A program made the position numbers and the translations under genes. Shown here piece after piece: positions 35,466 through 43,907 of a stretch of DNA of 64,000 nucleotides. The notes below the pieces were generated by a model. The model worked only from the letters and a program-made list of their open reading frames with translations, was not told the origin of the DNA and did no database searches. The DNA comes from Lachnospiraceae bacterium (GTDB taxonomy: Bacteria > Bacillota > Clostridia > Lachnospirales > Lachnospiraceae): assembly GCA_019421365.1 (NCBI GenBank), contig JAHZFJ010000024.1, positions 1 through 64,000 of the forward strand, in the 5' to 3' direction. How positions within the stretch are numbered: the first letter of the stretch is position 1; the number at the start of each line of letters is the position of its first letter.

Positions 35466-36791
35466 TTATGGTATAACTCGATTGATATCTCGCGGGAATA
35501 ACGTTGATAATCGTACATTCTCTTGTCCAAGAAGCTTACTAGTAAACCGTTCGAGTCCTAGCCCCAATCCTCCATGAGGTGGCATTCCGTATTTATGCAT
35601 CATTAGATAGCTTTCGAATAATTCTACTGTCATTCCACGCTCTCTCATCTTCGCCACTTGCATATCATAATCATGGATTCGTTGGCCACCGGTGGTAATT
35701 TCAAGGCCACGGAATAGTAAGTCAAAACTTAACGTTACTTCCTGGTTTTCTGGATCTTCCAAAGCATAGAAAGGACGCTTCTTCGTTGGATAATGAGTAA
35801 CAAAGATGAATTCACTTCCTGTACTTCTCTCAATTATTTCACATAATAATTTCTCTTCTTCAGGCTCGAAGTCTTCATAGTCTTTAATTTCTCTGTTGTA
35901 CTCGCTCGCAACCAATTCCTTCGCTTCCATAAATCGAATAGTTGGAATCTCACTTACTTCTGGAAGTTTTACCTTAAGAAGCTCAAGCTCATGGCCATAC
36001 TCTTCCTCGAGATGTCTCATTGCATATTGAATCATACCTGTCTCCATCTGCATAATATCCTCAAAACTCTGGATATATCCCATCTCAAAATCGACACTTG
36101 TATATTCATTAAGATGTCTTGAGGTATCATGTTTTTCTGCTCGAAACACGGGAGCAATCTCAAACACCCTTTCATACACTCCTACCATCATCTGTTTATA
36201 AAATTGCGGACTTTGTGCTAAGTAAGCCTTTTTACCAAAGTAATTTAACTCAAAGATATTAGCTCCACCTTCTGCTCCCGCATATACGATCTTAGGCGTA
36301 TGAATCTCTGTAAAACGTTGTTCCGCAAGATATTCTCTGAATGCTTGCCCTAATCCTTCTTGAATCTTAAATATCGCTCTCTTTTTCTCGTTACGTAAGG
36401 TAATTGGCCTATAATTGAGAAGATTTTCTATAGAAGTATCTATCTTCTTGTTATTAATTACAATAGGAGATTCCATAACTGGTCTTGATAGTACTTCAAT
36501 ACCCACCATTCGAAGTTCCACTCCTGTCTTTGAACGCTCCTCTTTCACTACATTAGCAGTAACTATTACACAACATTCTTCTTCTATCTCATTTAATGAA
36601 AAATCTGAAAACTCCTCTCCATATACGCATTGAATTACCTCTCTCTTTGTTCGTAGTAATACAAATGCAAACCCACTCATTTTTCTAATCTTATAGATGC
36701 TACCATGCACCTTAATTGTATTGCCTATATGCTCACAAAATTGTTCTGGTTCTATTGTTATCGGTTTTATTGTTCCTGTCATTTTATTCAT
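35466..36791 (-). CDS. aspS: aspartate-tRNA ligase, archaeal/nondiscriminating type
   Basis: The 441-residue product has an N-terminal OB-fold anticodon-binding domain (about 15-110; GFAFVLLRTKREVIQCVYG) and a class II catalytic core with motif 2 FRAEKHDTSRHLNEYTSVDF and motif 3 GGLGLGLERFTSKLL. At 441 residues it lacks the GAD insertion of the ~590-residue bacterial AspRS, and matches the archaeal-type form, many of which charge both tRNA-Asp and tRNA-Asn. It lies behind a leader with a small Asp-rich ORF, alternative hairpins and a terminator (36848-37243). Confidence 0.92.
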   Translation of the reverse strand: MNKMTGTIKPITIEPEQFCEHIGNTIKVHGSIYKIRKMSGFAFVLLRTKREVIQCVYGEEFSDFSLNEIEEECCVIVTANVVKEERSKTGVELRMVGIEVLSRPVMESPIVINNKKIDTSIENLLNYRPITLRNEKKRAIFKIQEGLGQAFREYLAEQRFTEIHTPKIVYAGAEGGANIFELNYFGKKAYLAQSPQFYKQMMVGVYERVFEIAPVFRAEKHDTSRHLNEYTSVDFEMGYIQSFEDIMQMETGMIQYAMRHLEEEYGHELELLKVKLPEVSEIPTIRFMEAKELVASEYNREIKDYEDFEPEEEKLLCEIIERSTGSEFIFVTHYPTKKRPFYALEDPENQEVTLSFDLLFRGLEITTGGQRIHDYDMQVAKMRERGMTVELFESYLMMHKYGMPPHGGLGLGLERFTSKLLGQENVRLSTLFPRDINRVIP

Positions 36792-36847
36792 AACTTATAC
36801 CTGCACCATATGTTATGGTCCTTTCACATTTTATCTAAGATTTTCGG

Positions 36848-36910
36848 TTAATCTCTTTGCACACAGTTATAAGTTCTTGAATCCATGCAGGCATCGTCTT
36901 TATGCCTCAT
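36848..36910 (-). CDS. possible second small ORF in the aspS leader
   Basis: Twenty codons, MRHKDDACMDSRTYNCVQRD, with a strong GGGTGGTG site before the ATG and four Asp codons. It lies after the leader terminator and 56 bases before aspS. The good ribosome binding site and the Asp content make it worth noting, but 20 codons can arise by chance. Confidence 0.35.
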   Translation of the reverse strand: MRHKDDACMDSRTYNCVQRD

Positions 36911-36969
36911 AGTATCACCACCCTTCATAAGACAATGACGCATATTTAATTCCACTGTTCTAGCCTAAA

Positions 36970-37018
36970 ACACAAAAAGAACCGCAAGGGTAAAATACAA
37001 TTTACCAATGCGGTTCTT
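36970..37018 (-). terminator. intrinsic terminator in the aspS leader
   Basis: Stem aagaaccgca (36977-36986) with tgcggttctt (37009-37018), inner ggtaaa/tttacc, then a T-rich run on the minus strand (36976-36970 and beyond). It lies about 180 bases before aspS and 190 bases after the leader promoter, as an attenuator would. It could also end read-through from the glycosyltransferase gene. Confidence 0.8.
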
Positions 37019-37040
37019 ATATATACATAAATCTATAATC

Positions 37041-37100
37041 TCCACATAGGCACAACGCTCTAAGCGCTTGTACCTATGGTCTTCCACAGCTACAAGCGCT
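37041..37100 (-). promoter_or_regulatory. two mutually exclusive hairpins in the aspS leader
   Basis: On the minus-strand RNA, segment 1 (37100-37085) pairs with segment 2 (37080-37063): 10 perfect pairs AGCGCTTGTA/TACAAGCGCT plus six more around an AAGA loop. Segment 2 can instead pair with segment 3 (37059-37041): CATAGG/CCTATG, ACAA/TTGT and CGCT/AGCG with one bulge. Segment 1 starts at the leader peptide stop codon, so a ribosome held at the Asp codons would mask it and favour 2:3. Confidence 0.6.
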
Positions 37101-37146
37101 ACATATCGTCGTCCCTATTGATTTGATTAAAATTAAGCTTCTTCAT
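37099..37146 (-). CDS. candidate leader peptide of aspS
   Basis: Fifteen codons, MKKLNFNQINRDDDM, with GAGGA six to seven bases before the ATG. It has three Asn codons and then GAC GAC GAT (Asp-Asp-Asp) just before the last Met and TAG. The downstream gene is an aspartyl-tRNA synthetase of the type that often serves both Asp and Asn. The peptide sits about 60 bases after a good promoter and abuts the alternative hairpins. This is the layout of ribosome-mediated attenuation. Translation is inferred. Confidence 0.6.
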   Translation of the reverse strand: MKKLNFNQINRDDDM

Positions 37147-37214
37147 ATATGTTCCTCATTTCTCAAAACAAACTTTCTATCTACGAGATATAAATGCTCC
37201 AAAATATTTTTTAT

Positions 37215-37243
37215 AATTTAACACTTTGTTACCCTAATGTCAA
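37215..37243 (-). promoter_or_regulatory. promoter of the aspS leader
   Basis: Minus strand TTGACA (37243-37238), perfect -35, 17-bp spacer, TAAATT (37220-37215). Predicted start near 37208. It lies just after the glycosyltransferase stop at 37271, so aspS has its own transcript. Confidence 0.7.
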
Positions 37244-37270
37244 GTACGTATCTTAAAGTTCTAAAATAAT

Positions 37271-38503
37271 CTAATTAAGAGGATTCTTATACGCGGTAAA
37301 AAACTCTTGAATTCTGTTCTTATTAGTATGCCCTTTCTTTGTTCTTTGATAGCCATTCCAAGCAATTCTTGATAGTAAATCCTTATTAGAAAAGTAATTA
37401 TTTAAAGAGTCTGGTATACTCTCTAATTCACATCTTTTATAAGATATGATATTCTCACTATTCTCGAATCTTTTCTGTATATAATGACAATTATCTGTCA
37501 TAACTACTGCACCATTTCTCATACCGTTCATCACTCTATCATGTGGCCCTTCTAAAAATAAAGGTTGCATATTAAATACCACCTTACTATCAGCCATAAC
37601 GTTAAGTTGCTCCTCATAAGTAACAGCATTATGTATTACAAAATTTTTATGATTTTTATATGGACATAGACTCCAATTTTCTCCTAATAGATGGATATCC
37701 ATATCTGCTTTCCCCATCTCCTTTAATGCTTGTTCTCGCATACATGCACGTATATACCTATCCATCAGTCGTATCTGAGGTGTCTTAGTTATCCGCCCCC
37801 CCATTACTTCCTGATTGAGCAATGCTGTCTGTTTAATAACTTGATAAAATGCTTCCTCAAACGTGATGTACTCTGAACTCTCTATAATCTGTATCATTTC
37901 ATCAGCTATTGTAACATAACGCGGTTTCTCAACTTCTAGCTTTTCTTTATAATAACTTACAGGTATGTAAGTTGCAGGAAAAAGTACGGAATAAGGCCTT
38001 TGTTCATAATCTTTTCTGAATCTATCATAGGAATAATTCTTTTCAACCTCTAGAATTTTATTACTCGCCATTCCCGCATAATGCATCACAATAATCTCCT
38101 TAATATGAGAATATCGTTTATTTATGTATGCAGCGTGATAACTATCTACGCAAATAATGTGATAGTTATTCAATGGCACACTTAATTTCTCTTGCATGTG
38201 CATCGGATGATCCACAATAATATTGTAAAATGGTGCATGAATTAGATTGATTAGATAATCCTTCTGCTCATCGCAAACAATTAACGCAAGCGTTGAGTTC
38301 ATATCTATAATGGCGCGATACCTCTTTCCAATATAGCCTATAATCTGTTCTTCTTGCTTTTCTATGGACTCAAACTTAAAATATTCAACCGGTATACCCG
38401 CATTCACTAATTCTCTACCAATTGCCTGTAAAAAGTAACTTGACGATTGATAGCAAAGTTCTTTGGATTCTATTACTAATATGGTTTCTTTCGTGTCCTG
38501 CAT
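37271..38503 (-). CDS. CgeB-like glycosyltransferase family protein
   Basis: A 410-residue cytoplasmic protein. The C-terminal part (about 275-400) has LNVMADSKVVFNMQPLF, GPHDRVMNGMRNGAVVMTD and IISYKRCELESIPDSLNNYF, the pattern of the Glyco_trans_1_2/CgeB family. The N-terminal half is less typical. Such proteins act in spore coat or surface polysaccharide modification. It has no clear operon partners; trpA lies upstream with a 150-base gap. Acceptor and donor unknown. Confidence 0.65.
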   Translation of the reverse strand: MQDTKETILVIESKELCYQSSSYFLQAIGRELVNAGIPVEYFKFESIEKQEEQIIGYIGKRYRAIIDMNSTLALIVCDEQKDYLINLIHAPFYNIIVDHPMHMQEKLSVPLNNYHIICVDSYHAAYINKRYSHIKEIIVMHYAGMASNKILEVEKNYSYDRFRKDYEQRPYSVLFPATYIPVSYYKEKLEVEKPRYVTIADEMIQIIESSEYITFEEAFYQVIKQTALLNQEVMGGRITKTPQIRLMDRYIRACMREQALKEMGKADMDIHLLGENWSLCPYKNHKNFVIHNAVTYEEQLNVMADSKVVFNMQPLFLEGPHDRVMNGMRNGAVVMTDNCHYIQKRFENSENIISYKRCELESIPDSLNNYFSNKDLLSRIAWNGYQRTKKGHTNKNRIQEFFTAYKNPLN

Positions 38504-38532
38504 ATAGGCTCCTATCTAGGTTTAAAGGCCTA

Positions 38533-38556
38533 AAGGGGCGTTTGCTACAGCCCCTT
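38533..38556 (-). terminator. hairpin after the trp operon
   Basis: Seven-base perfect stem aaggggc/gcccctt with a 10-base loop, about 100 bases after the trpA stop. The run after it on the minus strand is TTTAGGCCTTTAAA, so termination strength is doubtful. Confidence 0.4.
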
Positions 38557-38655
38557 ACTCGTTTATTCCCGTTTGATACTATACACCTTTCTTAGTCAAA
38601 ACACTATATTTTTCACCATATTTTCACATAATACTACGTTAAATCTTATTCTCTA

Positions 38656-39417
38656 TTAACTCAACAACTCATGAACATACTCATAAATCTTCTCGCCAGC
38701 CTCATCACCATACTGTGCAATAATTTTAACAATCGCACTACCGATAATTGCACCGTCTGCTTCTTTGAAGTATTCTCTAACTTGCTCTCTTGTATGTATC
38801 CCAAATCCAATCGCTACTGGCGTATCTGTAACCTTACGAACACTCTCCACTATTTCAGTTACATTGGTTTTAATATCACTTCTAACTCCAGTAACCCCCA
38901 TCGAGGATAATACATAGATAAATCCTTGTGCTTCTTTTGCTATCATCTCAATTCTGCTTGCAGAGGTTGGTGCAATTAATGTAATCAAATCAACAGTATA
39001 CTTTGCTGCTGTAGATGCTAACTCTTCTTTTTCCTCATATGGCATATCTGGTATTATCAACCCGTCAATTCCAACTTCCTTACATCTCCTACAGAATCGT
39101 TCAGAACCATATTTAAAAATAGGATTTAGGTATGTTAAGAATACAAGAGGTATATCTGTCTTTTTACGAAGCGAAGCTACCATATCGAACACTTTATCCG
39201 TCGTACAACCAGCACTTAAGGCACGTATATTCGCTTCTTGAATGACTGGACCTTCTGCTATTGGATCAGAGAATGGAATGCCGATCTCAACTAAAGCTGC
39301 ACCTGCTCTTTCCATCTCTAGTACGAACTCCTCCGTCTTATCAAGACTTGGATCACCTGCCGTTAAAAACCCAATGAAGGCCTTTTTATTCGCAAATGCG
39401 TTTTTAATTCTACTCAT
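38656..39417 (-). CDS. trpA: tryptophan synthase alpha chain
   Basis: Cleaves indole-3-glycerol phosphate to indole in the last step of tryptophan synthesis. The 253-residue product starts MSRIKNAF and has the catalytic LVEIGIPFSDPIAEGP (Glu and Asp) and ADGAIIGSAIVK phosphate-binding region. ATG 39417 has GGGGGTGG upstream and overlaps trpB by 8 bases; the frame extends to 39444 inside trpB. Last gene of the trp operon. Confidence 0.96.
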   Translation of the reverse strand: MSRIKNAFANKKAFIGFLTAGDPSLDKTEEFVLEMERAGAALVEIGIPFSDPIAEGPVIQEANIRALSAGCTTDKVFDMVASLRKKTDIPLVFLTYLNPIFKYGSERFCRRCKEVGIDGLIIPDMPYEEKEELASTAAKYTVDLITLIAPTSASRIEMIAKEAQGFIYVLSSMGVTGVRSDIKTNVTEIVESVRKVTDTPVAIGFGIHTREQVREYFKEADGAIIGSAIVKIIAQYGDEAGEKIYEYVHELLS

Positions 39418-40594
39418 GTAAATCCACCCCCTTGTATCTTGCAATAGCTGCTACGTCCTTATCACCTCTACCAGATAAACAACAGATAATAATCTTATCT
39501 TTTGACATGGTAGGTGCAAGCTGCATAAGATGCGCTACTGCATGGCAACTCTCAATTGCTGCAATAATTCCTTCTTGCTTTGCTATATATTCAAATGCAT
39601 CTACCGCTTCCTCATCGGTAACAGGGACATACTTAGCTCTACCGATATCATGTAGATATGCATGTTCCGGTCCAATTCCAGGATAATCAAGTCCTGCTGA
39701 TATGGAATATACCGGAGCAATCTGACCATATTCATCTTGGCAGAAGTAAGATTTCATACCATGGAAGATACCTTGTGAACCAACCGCTATTGTTGCAGCT
39801 GTTTCACTGGTGTGCACACCGTGGCCCGCTGCTTCACAACCAATTAACTGTACTGATTCATCCTTAATAAAATTATAGAACATTCCCATAGCATTACTTC
39901 CGCCACCGCAACAAGCCATTACTACATCGGGAAGCTTGCCTTCTACTTCTAGTATTTGTTGTCTGACTTCCTTACTAATAACGCTTTGAAAATCTCTTAC
40001 CATAGTAGGGAACGGATGTGGCCCCATTACTGAACCAAGCACGTATAAGGTATCCTCCACTCTTCTCGTCCATTCTCTCATACAATCATTTACCGCATCC
40101 TTTAATGTCATCGTTCCTGTTGTAACTGGATTAACTTTTGCCCCAAGTAGTTCCATACGGTATACATTCAATGCTTGACGAACGGTATCTTCTTTCCCCA
40201 TGAAGATTTCACATTCAAGTCCTAGCAACGCTGCTGCTGTTGCTGTAGCAACACCATGTTGCCCTGCACCTGTCTCTGCAATAATTCTTGTCTTTCCCAT
40301 CTTCTTAGCAAGTAATGCCTGACCAAGAACATTGTTTATCTTGTGAGAGCCGGTATGATTTAAGTCCTCTCTTTTAAAGTAAATCTTTGCCCCACCTAGA
40401 TCTTTCGTCATCTTCTTAGCATAATACAATCGTGATGGTCTACCTGCATATTCGTTTAATAACGTAGTTAACTCAGCATTGAAATCTTTATCATTCTTAT
40501 AGAATTCATACTCTTTCTCTACTTTAATTAATTCATTCATTAGGGTTTCAGGAACATATTGCCCTCCATGAATACCAAATCTTCCTTTGCTCAT
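39410..40594 (-). CDS. trpB: tryptophan synthase beta chain
   Basis: PLP enzyme that condenses indole with serine. The 394-residue product starts MSKGRFGIHGGQYVPETLM and has the PLP lysine in NHTGSHKINNVLGQ (about residue 80-90), GAGQHGVATAT, and the phosphate-binding CGGGSNAMG. Family length is normal. AAGGAG precedes the ATG. It lies 33 bases after trpF and overlaps trpA. Confidence 0.97.
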   Translation of the reverse strand: MSKGRFGIHGGQYVPETLMNELIKVEKEYEFYKNDKDFNAELTTLLNEYAGRPSRLYYAKKMTKDLGGAKIYFKREDLNHTGSHKINNVLGQALLAKKMGKTRIIAETGAGQHGVATATAAALLGLECEIFMGKEDTVRQALNVYRMELLGAKVNPVTTGTMTLKDAVNDCMREWTRRVEDTLYVLGSVMGPHPFPTMVRDFQSVISKEVRQQILEVEGKLPDVVMACCGGGSNAMGMFYNFIKDESVQLIGCEAAGHGVHTSETAATIAVGSQGIFHGMKSYFCQDEYGQIAPVYSISAGLDYPGIGPEHAYLHDIGRAKYVPVTDEEAVDAFEYIAKQEGIIAAIESCHAVAHLMQLAPTMSKDKIIICCLSGRGDKDVAAIARYKGVDLHE

Positions 40595-40627
40595 AATCTA
40601 ATCCACTCCTTTTTTCTATAGGGTTAC

Positions 40628-41287
40628 CTATTCCATAGTATCGCTCCGAATCTTCTCTACAAAGTCTTTTATCTTCACTTCGTCTTTATATCCATCTGTC
40701 TCTAGACCGCTACTAGCATCCACTCCATATGGCTTTACAGTATGTATTGCTTGCAACACATTAGACTCATTAATACCACCAGCTAAGAAGAAAGGTTTAT
40801 TCATCTTCTTAATCATACTCCAGTCAAATGTCTTACCGTTGCCACCTTCACATTCCACTGAAAATGTATCTAATAGAATATAGTCACAATCATATGAATT
40901 AGCCTTATCAATATCTAATTCCTCTTTAACGCGCACTGCTTTAATAATGCCACTTTTCCTATTATAATCCCCACCTATAACGTTGTTGCTAATACTTGAT
41001 CGTAACTCCTTAATATACTCATGATCTTCATCACCATGTAACTGTGCATAATGAATAATATCGCGGTTAACTAAGTCTGCTACCCATTCCACTGGTTGGT
41101 TAACGAACACTCCTACTCGAATAATATTAGAATCAATCGCATTCTTTAATTCTTCAGCTAATTCCCACGTAATTTGCCTTTTACTCTTAGCAAATACAAA
41201 ACCAACGTAATCGGGCTTATAGTTATTCACATACCCTACATCTTCTAGACGACGTAATCCACAAACCTTGATTTTAGTTGTTAACAA
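40628..41287 (-). CDS. trpF: phosphoribosylanthranilate isomerase
   Basis: TIM-barrel isomerase of tryptophan synthesis. The product has TKIKVCGLRRLEDV near the start (catalytic Cys), VGVFVNQP, LLDTFSVECEGGNGKTFDW and LAGGINESNV (catalytic Asp in the LLD region). The likely start is TTG 41287, with GGAGG eight bases upstream (219 residues). A GTG at 41296 overlaps the trpC stop but sits on the ribosome binding site itself. About 20 residues longer than short forms owing to an insertion near 100. Confidence 0.92.
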   Translation of the reverse strand: MLTTKIKVCGLRRLEDVGYVNNYKPDYVGFVFAKSKRQITWELAEELKNAIDSNIIRVGVFVNQPVEWVADLVNRDIIHYAQLHGDEDHEYIKELRSSISNNVIGGDYNRKSGIIKAVRVKEELDIDKANSYDCDYILLDTFSVECEGGNGKTFDWSMIKKMNKPFFLAGGINESNVLQAIHTVKPYGVDASSGLETDGYKDEVKIKDFVEKIRSDTME

Positions 41288-41292
41288 ACAAA

Positions 41293-42111
41293 TCACCTCC
41301 TACTACTCTTTATCAATTCTTGTAACTGTTCTCTACGATTAGGGGCTGTCATCATTGTTTCTCCAATTAGTACCCCATCTACTCCATTTGCAACTAATTC
41401 TTTGATATCTTCTACCGTCTTAATGCCACTTTCTGATACAAACAAAATCTCTTTGGGAACCAGTGCTCGAAGGCGAATACTATTTTGTATATCTACTTTG
41501 AATGTCTTTAAATCCCTATTGTTTACTCCAATAATTCTTGCTCCTGTCTCTAAGGCGCGTTTTACTTCTTCTTCATCATGTGCTTCCACTAACGCAGCCA
41601 TATGGAGGGAATCCGCTATCTCTCTATATGTTCGTAATTGTTCATCATCTAGTATGGCACATATTAATAGGATTCCACTTGCTCCTATAGTTTTTGCTTC
41701 ATAGATCTGATACTCATCTACCGTAAAATCTTTTCTTAGAGCTGGTATGGATACATTCTTTGTAATCTCCCTAAGGTATGCATTATCACCTTGAAAGTAA
41801 TACGGCTCTGTTAATACAGATATTGCACTTGCCCCTGCTGCCTCATAATCTCCTACTATATCCAGATACAGAAAATCTTTCGCAATCACTCCCTTAGAAG
41901 GAGAGGCTTTCTTTACTTCGCAGATAAAAGATAATCCCTCCTGTGCAATAGCCTGTTCAAACGTTGTACGTAACGTCTTATTAACTCCATGATCAGGTTC
42001 CATTTTGACACACCCTATTGCTCGTTGTTTCATCACTTCTAGAGATATATTCTCTCTTTGAGCTGCCACTCGAATCTTCGTCTTCTCTGCAATTTCCTCT
42101 AATATATTCAC
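41293..42111 (-). CDS. trpC: indole-3-glycerol phosphate synthase
   Basis: Ring-closing decarboxylase of tryptophan synthesis. The 272-residue product has FICEVKKASPSKGVI (catalytic Glu/Lys), LTEPYYFQGD, ALRKDFTVDEYQIYEA (catalytic Lys), GVNNRDLKTF and VSESGIKTVEDI. The start is GTG at 42111 with AGGAGG eight bases upstream. It is about 40 bases downstream of trpD. Confidence 0.96.
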   Translation of the reverse strand: MNILEEIAEKTKIRVAAQRENISLEVMKQRAIGCVKMEPDHGVNKTLRTTFEQAIAQEGLSFICEVKKASPSKGVIAKDFLYLDIVGDYEAAGASAISVLTEPYYFQGDNAYLREITKNVSIPALRKDFTVDEYQIYEAKTIGASGILLICAILDDEQLRTYREIADSLHMAALVEAHDEEEVKRALETGARIIGVNNRDLKTFKVDIQNSIRLRALVPKEILFVSESGIKTVEDIKELVANGVDGVLIGETMMTAPNRREQLQELIKSSRR

Positions 42112-42153
42112 TTGTATTTCCTCCTAATAAAACGAATTCAGACTTACTGTCCT

Positions 42154-43164
42154 CTAGTCAACCTGACTCTTAGATATGAATCTTTCAAGCTGTTCTTTTG
42201 CGGTGCCATTAGCAATTGTCTTTCTTGCAATCTCAATTGCCTCTTCCATGGATAAGTTGTCTGACGCTACATAAATTGCTGCTCCTGCATTAAGGATAAC
42301 TGCATCAGTTTTTGGCCCCCTCATACCATTCAAGATGTCTAATGCAATCTTTGCATTCTCCTTTGGCTCTCCACCAACTAACTCTGCCTTCTCACAACGT
42401 GTAAACCCAAATTGTTCAGGTGTAATCTCATATGTTTTGAATATATTATTCTTGAATTCACATACTTTCGTCGGAGCACTCATAGAGATTTCATCAATGC
42501 TATCTTCTCCGTAAACAACCATTGCTTTCTTAACACCAAGATTGTGTAATACATGAGCAAGAGGCTCTACTAAATCTTCACTATATACTCCTAATAATTG
42601 CATACTAGCACCCGCTGGGTTTGCCAAAGGTCCTAACACATTAAATAAAGTCCGTATTCCCATCTCTTTTCTTATAGGACCTACAAAACGCATTGCCGTG
42701 TGATACTTTTGAGCAAATAAGAAACAGATGTTTATCTCCTTCAAAAGCTCGGCACTTTTCTCTGGCTCTATATCAATCTTTACTCCAAGTGCTTCTAGGC
42801 AATCTGCTGTACCACATTTACTAGATGCCGCACGATTCCCGTGCTTTGCTACTGGTATTCCAGTTGCTGATACTACTATAGAAGCCATTGTAGATATATT
42901 AAATGTATTGGACCCATCTCCCCCTGTTCCTACGATCTCTAATACGTCCATATCATTTAAGAATCTTTCGCAGTGCTTTCTCATAACTCTTGCTGCTGCC
43001 GTAATCTCTTCAATAGTTTCACCTTTCATTGCCATTGCTGTTAAGAATGCTGATTTTTGAGCATCTGTTGCTTGATTGGTCATGATCTCATTCATGACCG
43101 CCTCCGTCATCTCCTGCGTTAGATTTTGTTTCTTACTTAAGATTGCAATTGCTTCTTTGATCAT
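42154..43164 (-). CDS. trpD: anthranilate phosphoribosyltransferase
   Basis: Transfers phosphoribose from PRPP to anthranilate. The 336-residue product has the PRPP motif GTGGDGSNTFNIST, KHGNRAASSKCGTADCLEALG, HTAMRFVGPIRKEMGIRTLFN and the metal site GEDSIDEIS. ATG 43164 has AAAGGGG upstream; the frame is open to 43287 but that part is an inverted-repeat region without a site. A 162-base gap separates it from trpG. Confidence 0.96.
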   Translation of the reverse strand: MIKEAIAILSKKQNLTQEMTEAVMNEIMTNQATDAQKSAFLTAMAMKGETIEEITAAARVMRKHCERFLNDMDVLEIVGTGGDGSNTFNISTMASIVVSATGIPVAKHGNRAASSKCGTADCLEALGVKIDIEPEKSAELLKEINICFLFAQKYHTAMRFVGPIRKEMGIRTLFNVLGPLANPAGASMQLLGVYSEDLVEPLAHVLHNLGVKKAMVVYGEDSIDEISMSAPTKVCEFKNNIFKTYEITPEQFGFTRCEKAELVGGEPKENAKIALDILNGMRGPKTDAVILNAGAAIYVASDNLSMEEAIEIARKTIANGTAKEQLERFISKSQVD

Positions 43165-43198
43165 ACGAAATCCCCTTTCTACATTGTTATTGGAGTTA

Positions 43199-43304
43199 TT
43201 ACAAAACTCAAGAAGGTTATCTAGCATACTTTTAGCCTTGAATCTATGCATGAAACACGCTACAAGATTAAAAGTATATTTAATCATTAGAATGAGTTTT
43301 GTAA
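43199..43304. repeat. inverted-repeat element between trpG and trpD
   Basis: Perfect 12-bp arms TTACAAAACTCA (43199-43210) and TGAGTTTTGTAA (43293-43304), with inner atactttta/taaaagtat arms. The ~106 bases form one hairpin inside the trp operon. No T-run, so it is unlikely to be a simple terminator; it may be a mobile hairpin element or an mRNA processing/stability site. Confidence 0.6.
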
Positions 43305-43326
43305 TCCCCTACTACACTATTAAGAT

Positions 43327-43893
43327 CTATACTCCCAAGAAGTTCTCTATCATCAGATATCCATCTGGTGTAAGAATGGATTCTGGGTGAAATTGCAAGC
43401 CATATACCTCATACTCTCTATGTTTTACTGCCATTATCTCGCCAGCCTCGGTCCTAGCTATTACTACTAGTTCTTCCGGAATGGTATCTTGTAAAGCAAT
43501 TAGTGAGTGGTATCTTGCTACTTTAATTCTCTCTGATAGTCCTTTGAAAATCTTGCTATCTGTGTCAATTACCACCTCTGACTGTTTTCCATGCATCAGT
43601 TGATTGGCATAGGAAACTGTCGCTCCGAATTCTTGACAAATTGCTTGATGTCCAAGGCATACTCCTAGGATTGGTACCTTTCCTGTAAAGTTACGGATTG
43701 CTTTTCTACATATGCCAGCATCTTCTGGTCTTCCTGGTCCAGGAGAGATAATGATATGTGATGGGTTCATCATCTCTATTTCTTTTACTGTTTTTTCATC
43801 ATTTCTAATAACTATAATATCCTCATTCATTGTCCCTATTAGTTGATATAGGTTATACGAAAAACTATCGTAATTATCAATTAATACAATCAT
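43327..43893 (-). CDS. trpG: anthranilate synthase glutamine amidotransferase component
   Basis: Class I glutamine amidotransferase supplying ammonia to TrpE. The 188-residue product has IDNYDSFSYNLYQ, ISPGPGRPEDAG, nucleophile motif ILGVCLGHQAI (Cys about 78) and the His-Glu pair in GLQFHPESI. It is not fused to trpD. ATGGAGGG precedes the ATG, and it lies 14 bases after trpE. Confidence 0.97.
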   Translation of the reverse strand: MIVLIDNYDSFSYNLYQLIGTMNEDIIVIRNDEKTVKEIEMMNPSHIIISPGPGRPEDAGICRKAIRNFTGKVPILGVCLGHQAICQEFGATVSYANQLMHGKQSEVVIDTDSKIFKGLSERIKVARYHSLIALQDTIPEELVVIARTEAGEIMAVKHREYEVYGLQFHPESILTPDGYLMIENFLGV

Positions 43894-43907
43894 GTTTTCC
43901 CTCCATT

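Noticed and set aside
36910..36928. T-box-like AGGGTGG sequence before aspS
   Set aside because: After AGGGTGGT the sequence is GATACTATG, not ACCGCG, and no stem I or T-box antiterminator was seen. It reads better as a ribosome binding site for the small ORF.
36970..37018. Terminator as the 3' end of the glycosyltransferase gene only
   Set aside because: It lies about 250 bases after that stop and downstream of a separate good promoter and leader ORF; an attenuator fits better, though read-through ending here is not excluded.
43165..43287. N-terminal extension of TrpD
   Set aside because: It translates the inverted-repeat element; AAAGGGG before ATG 43164 gives the normal TrpD start.
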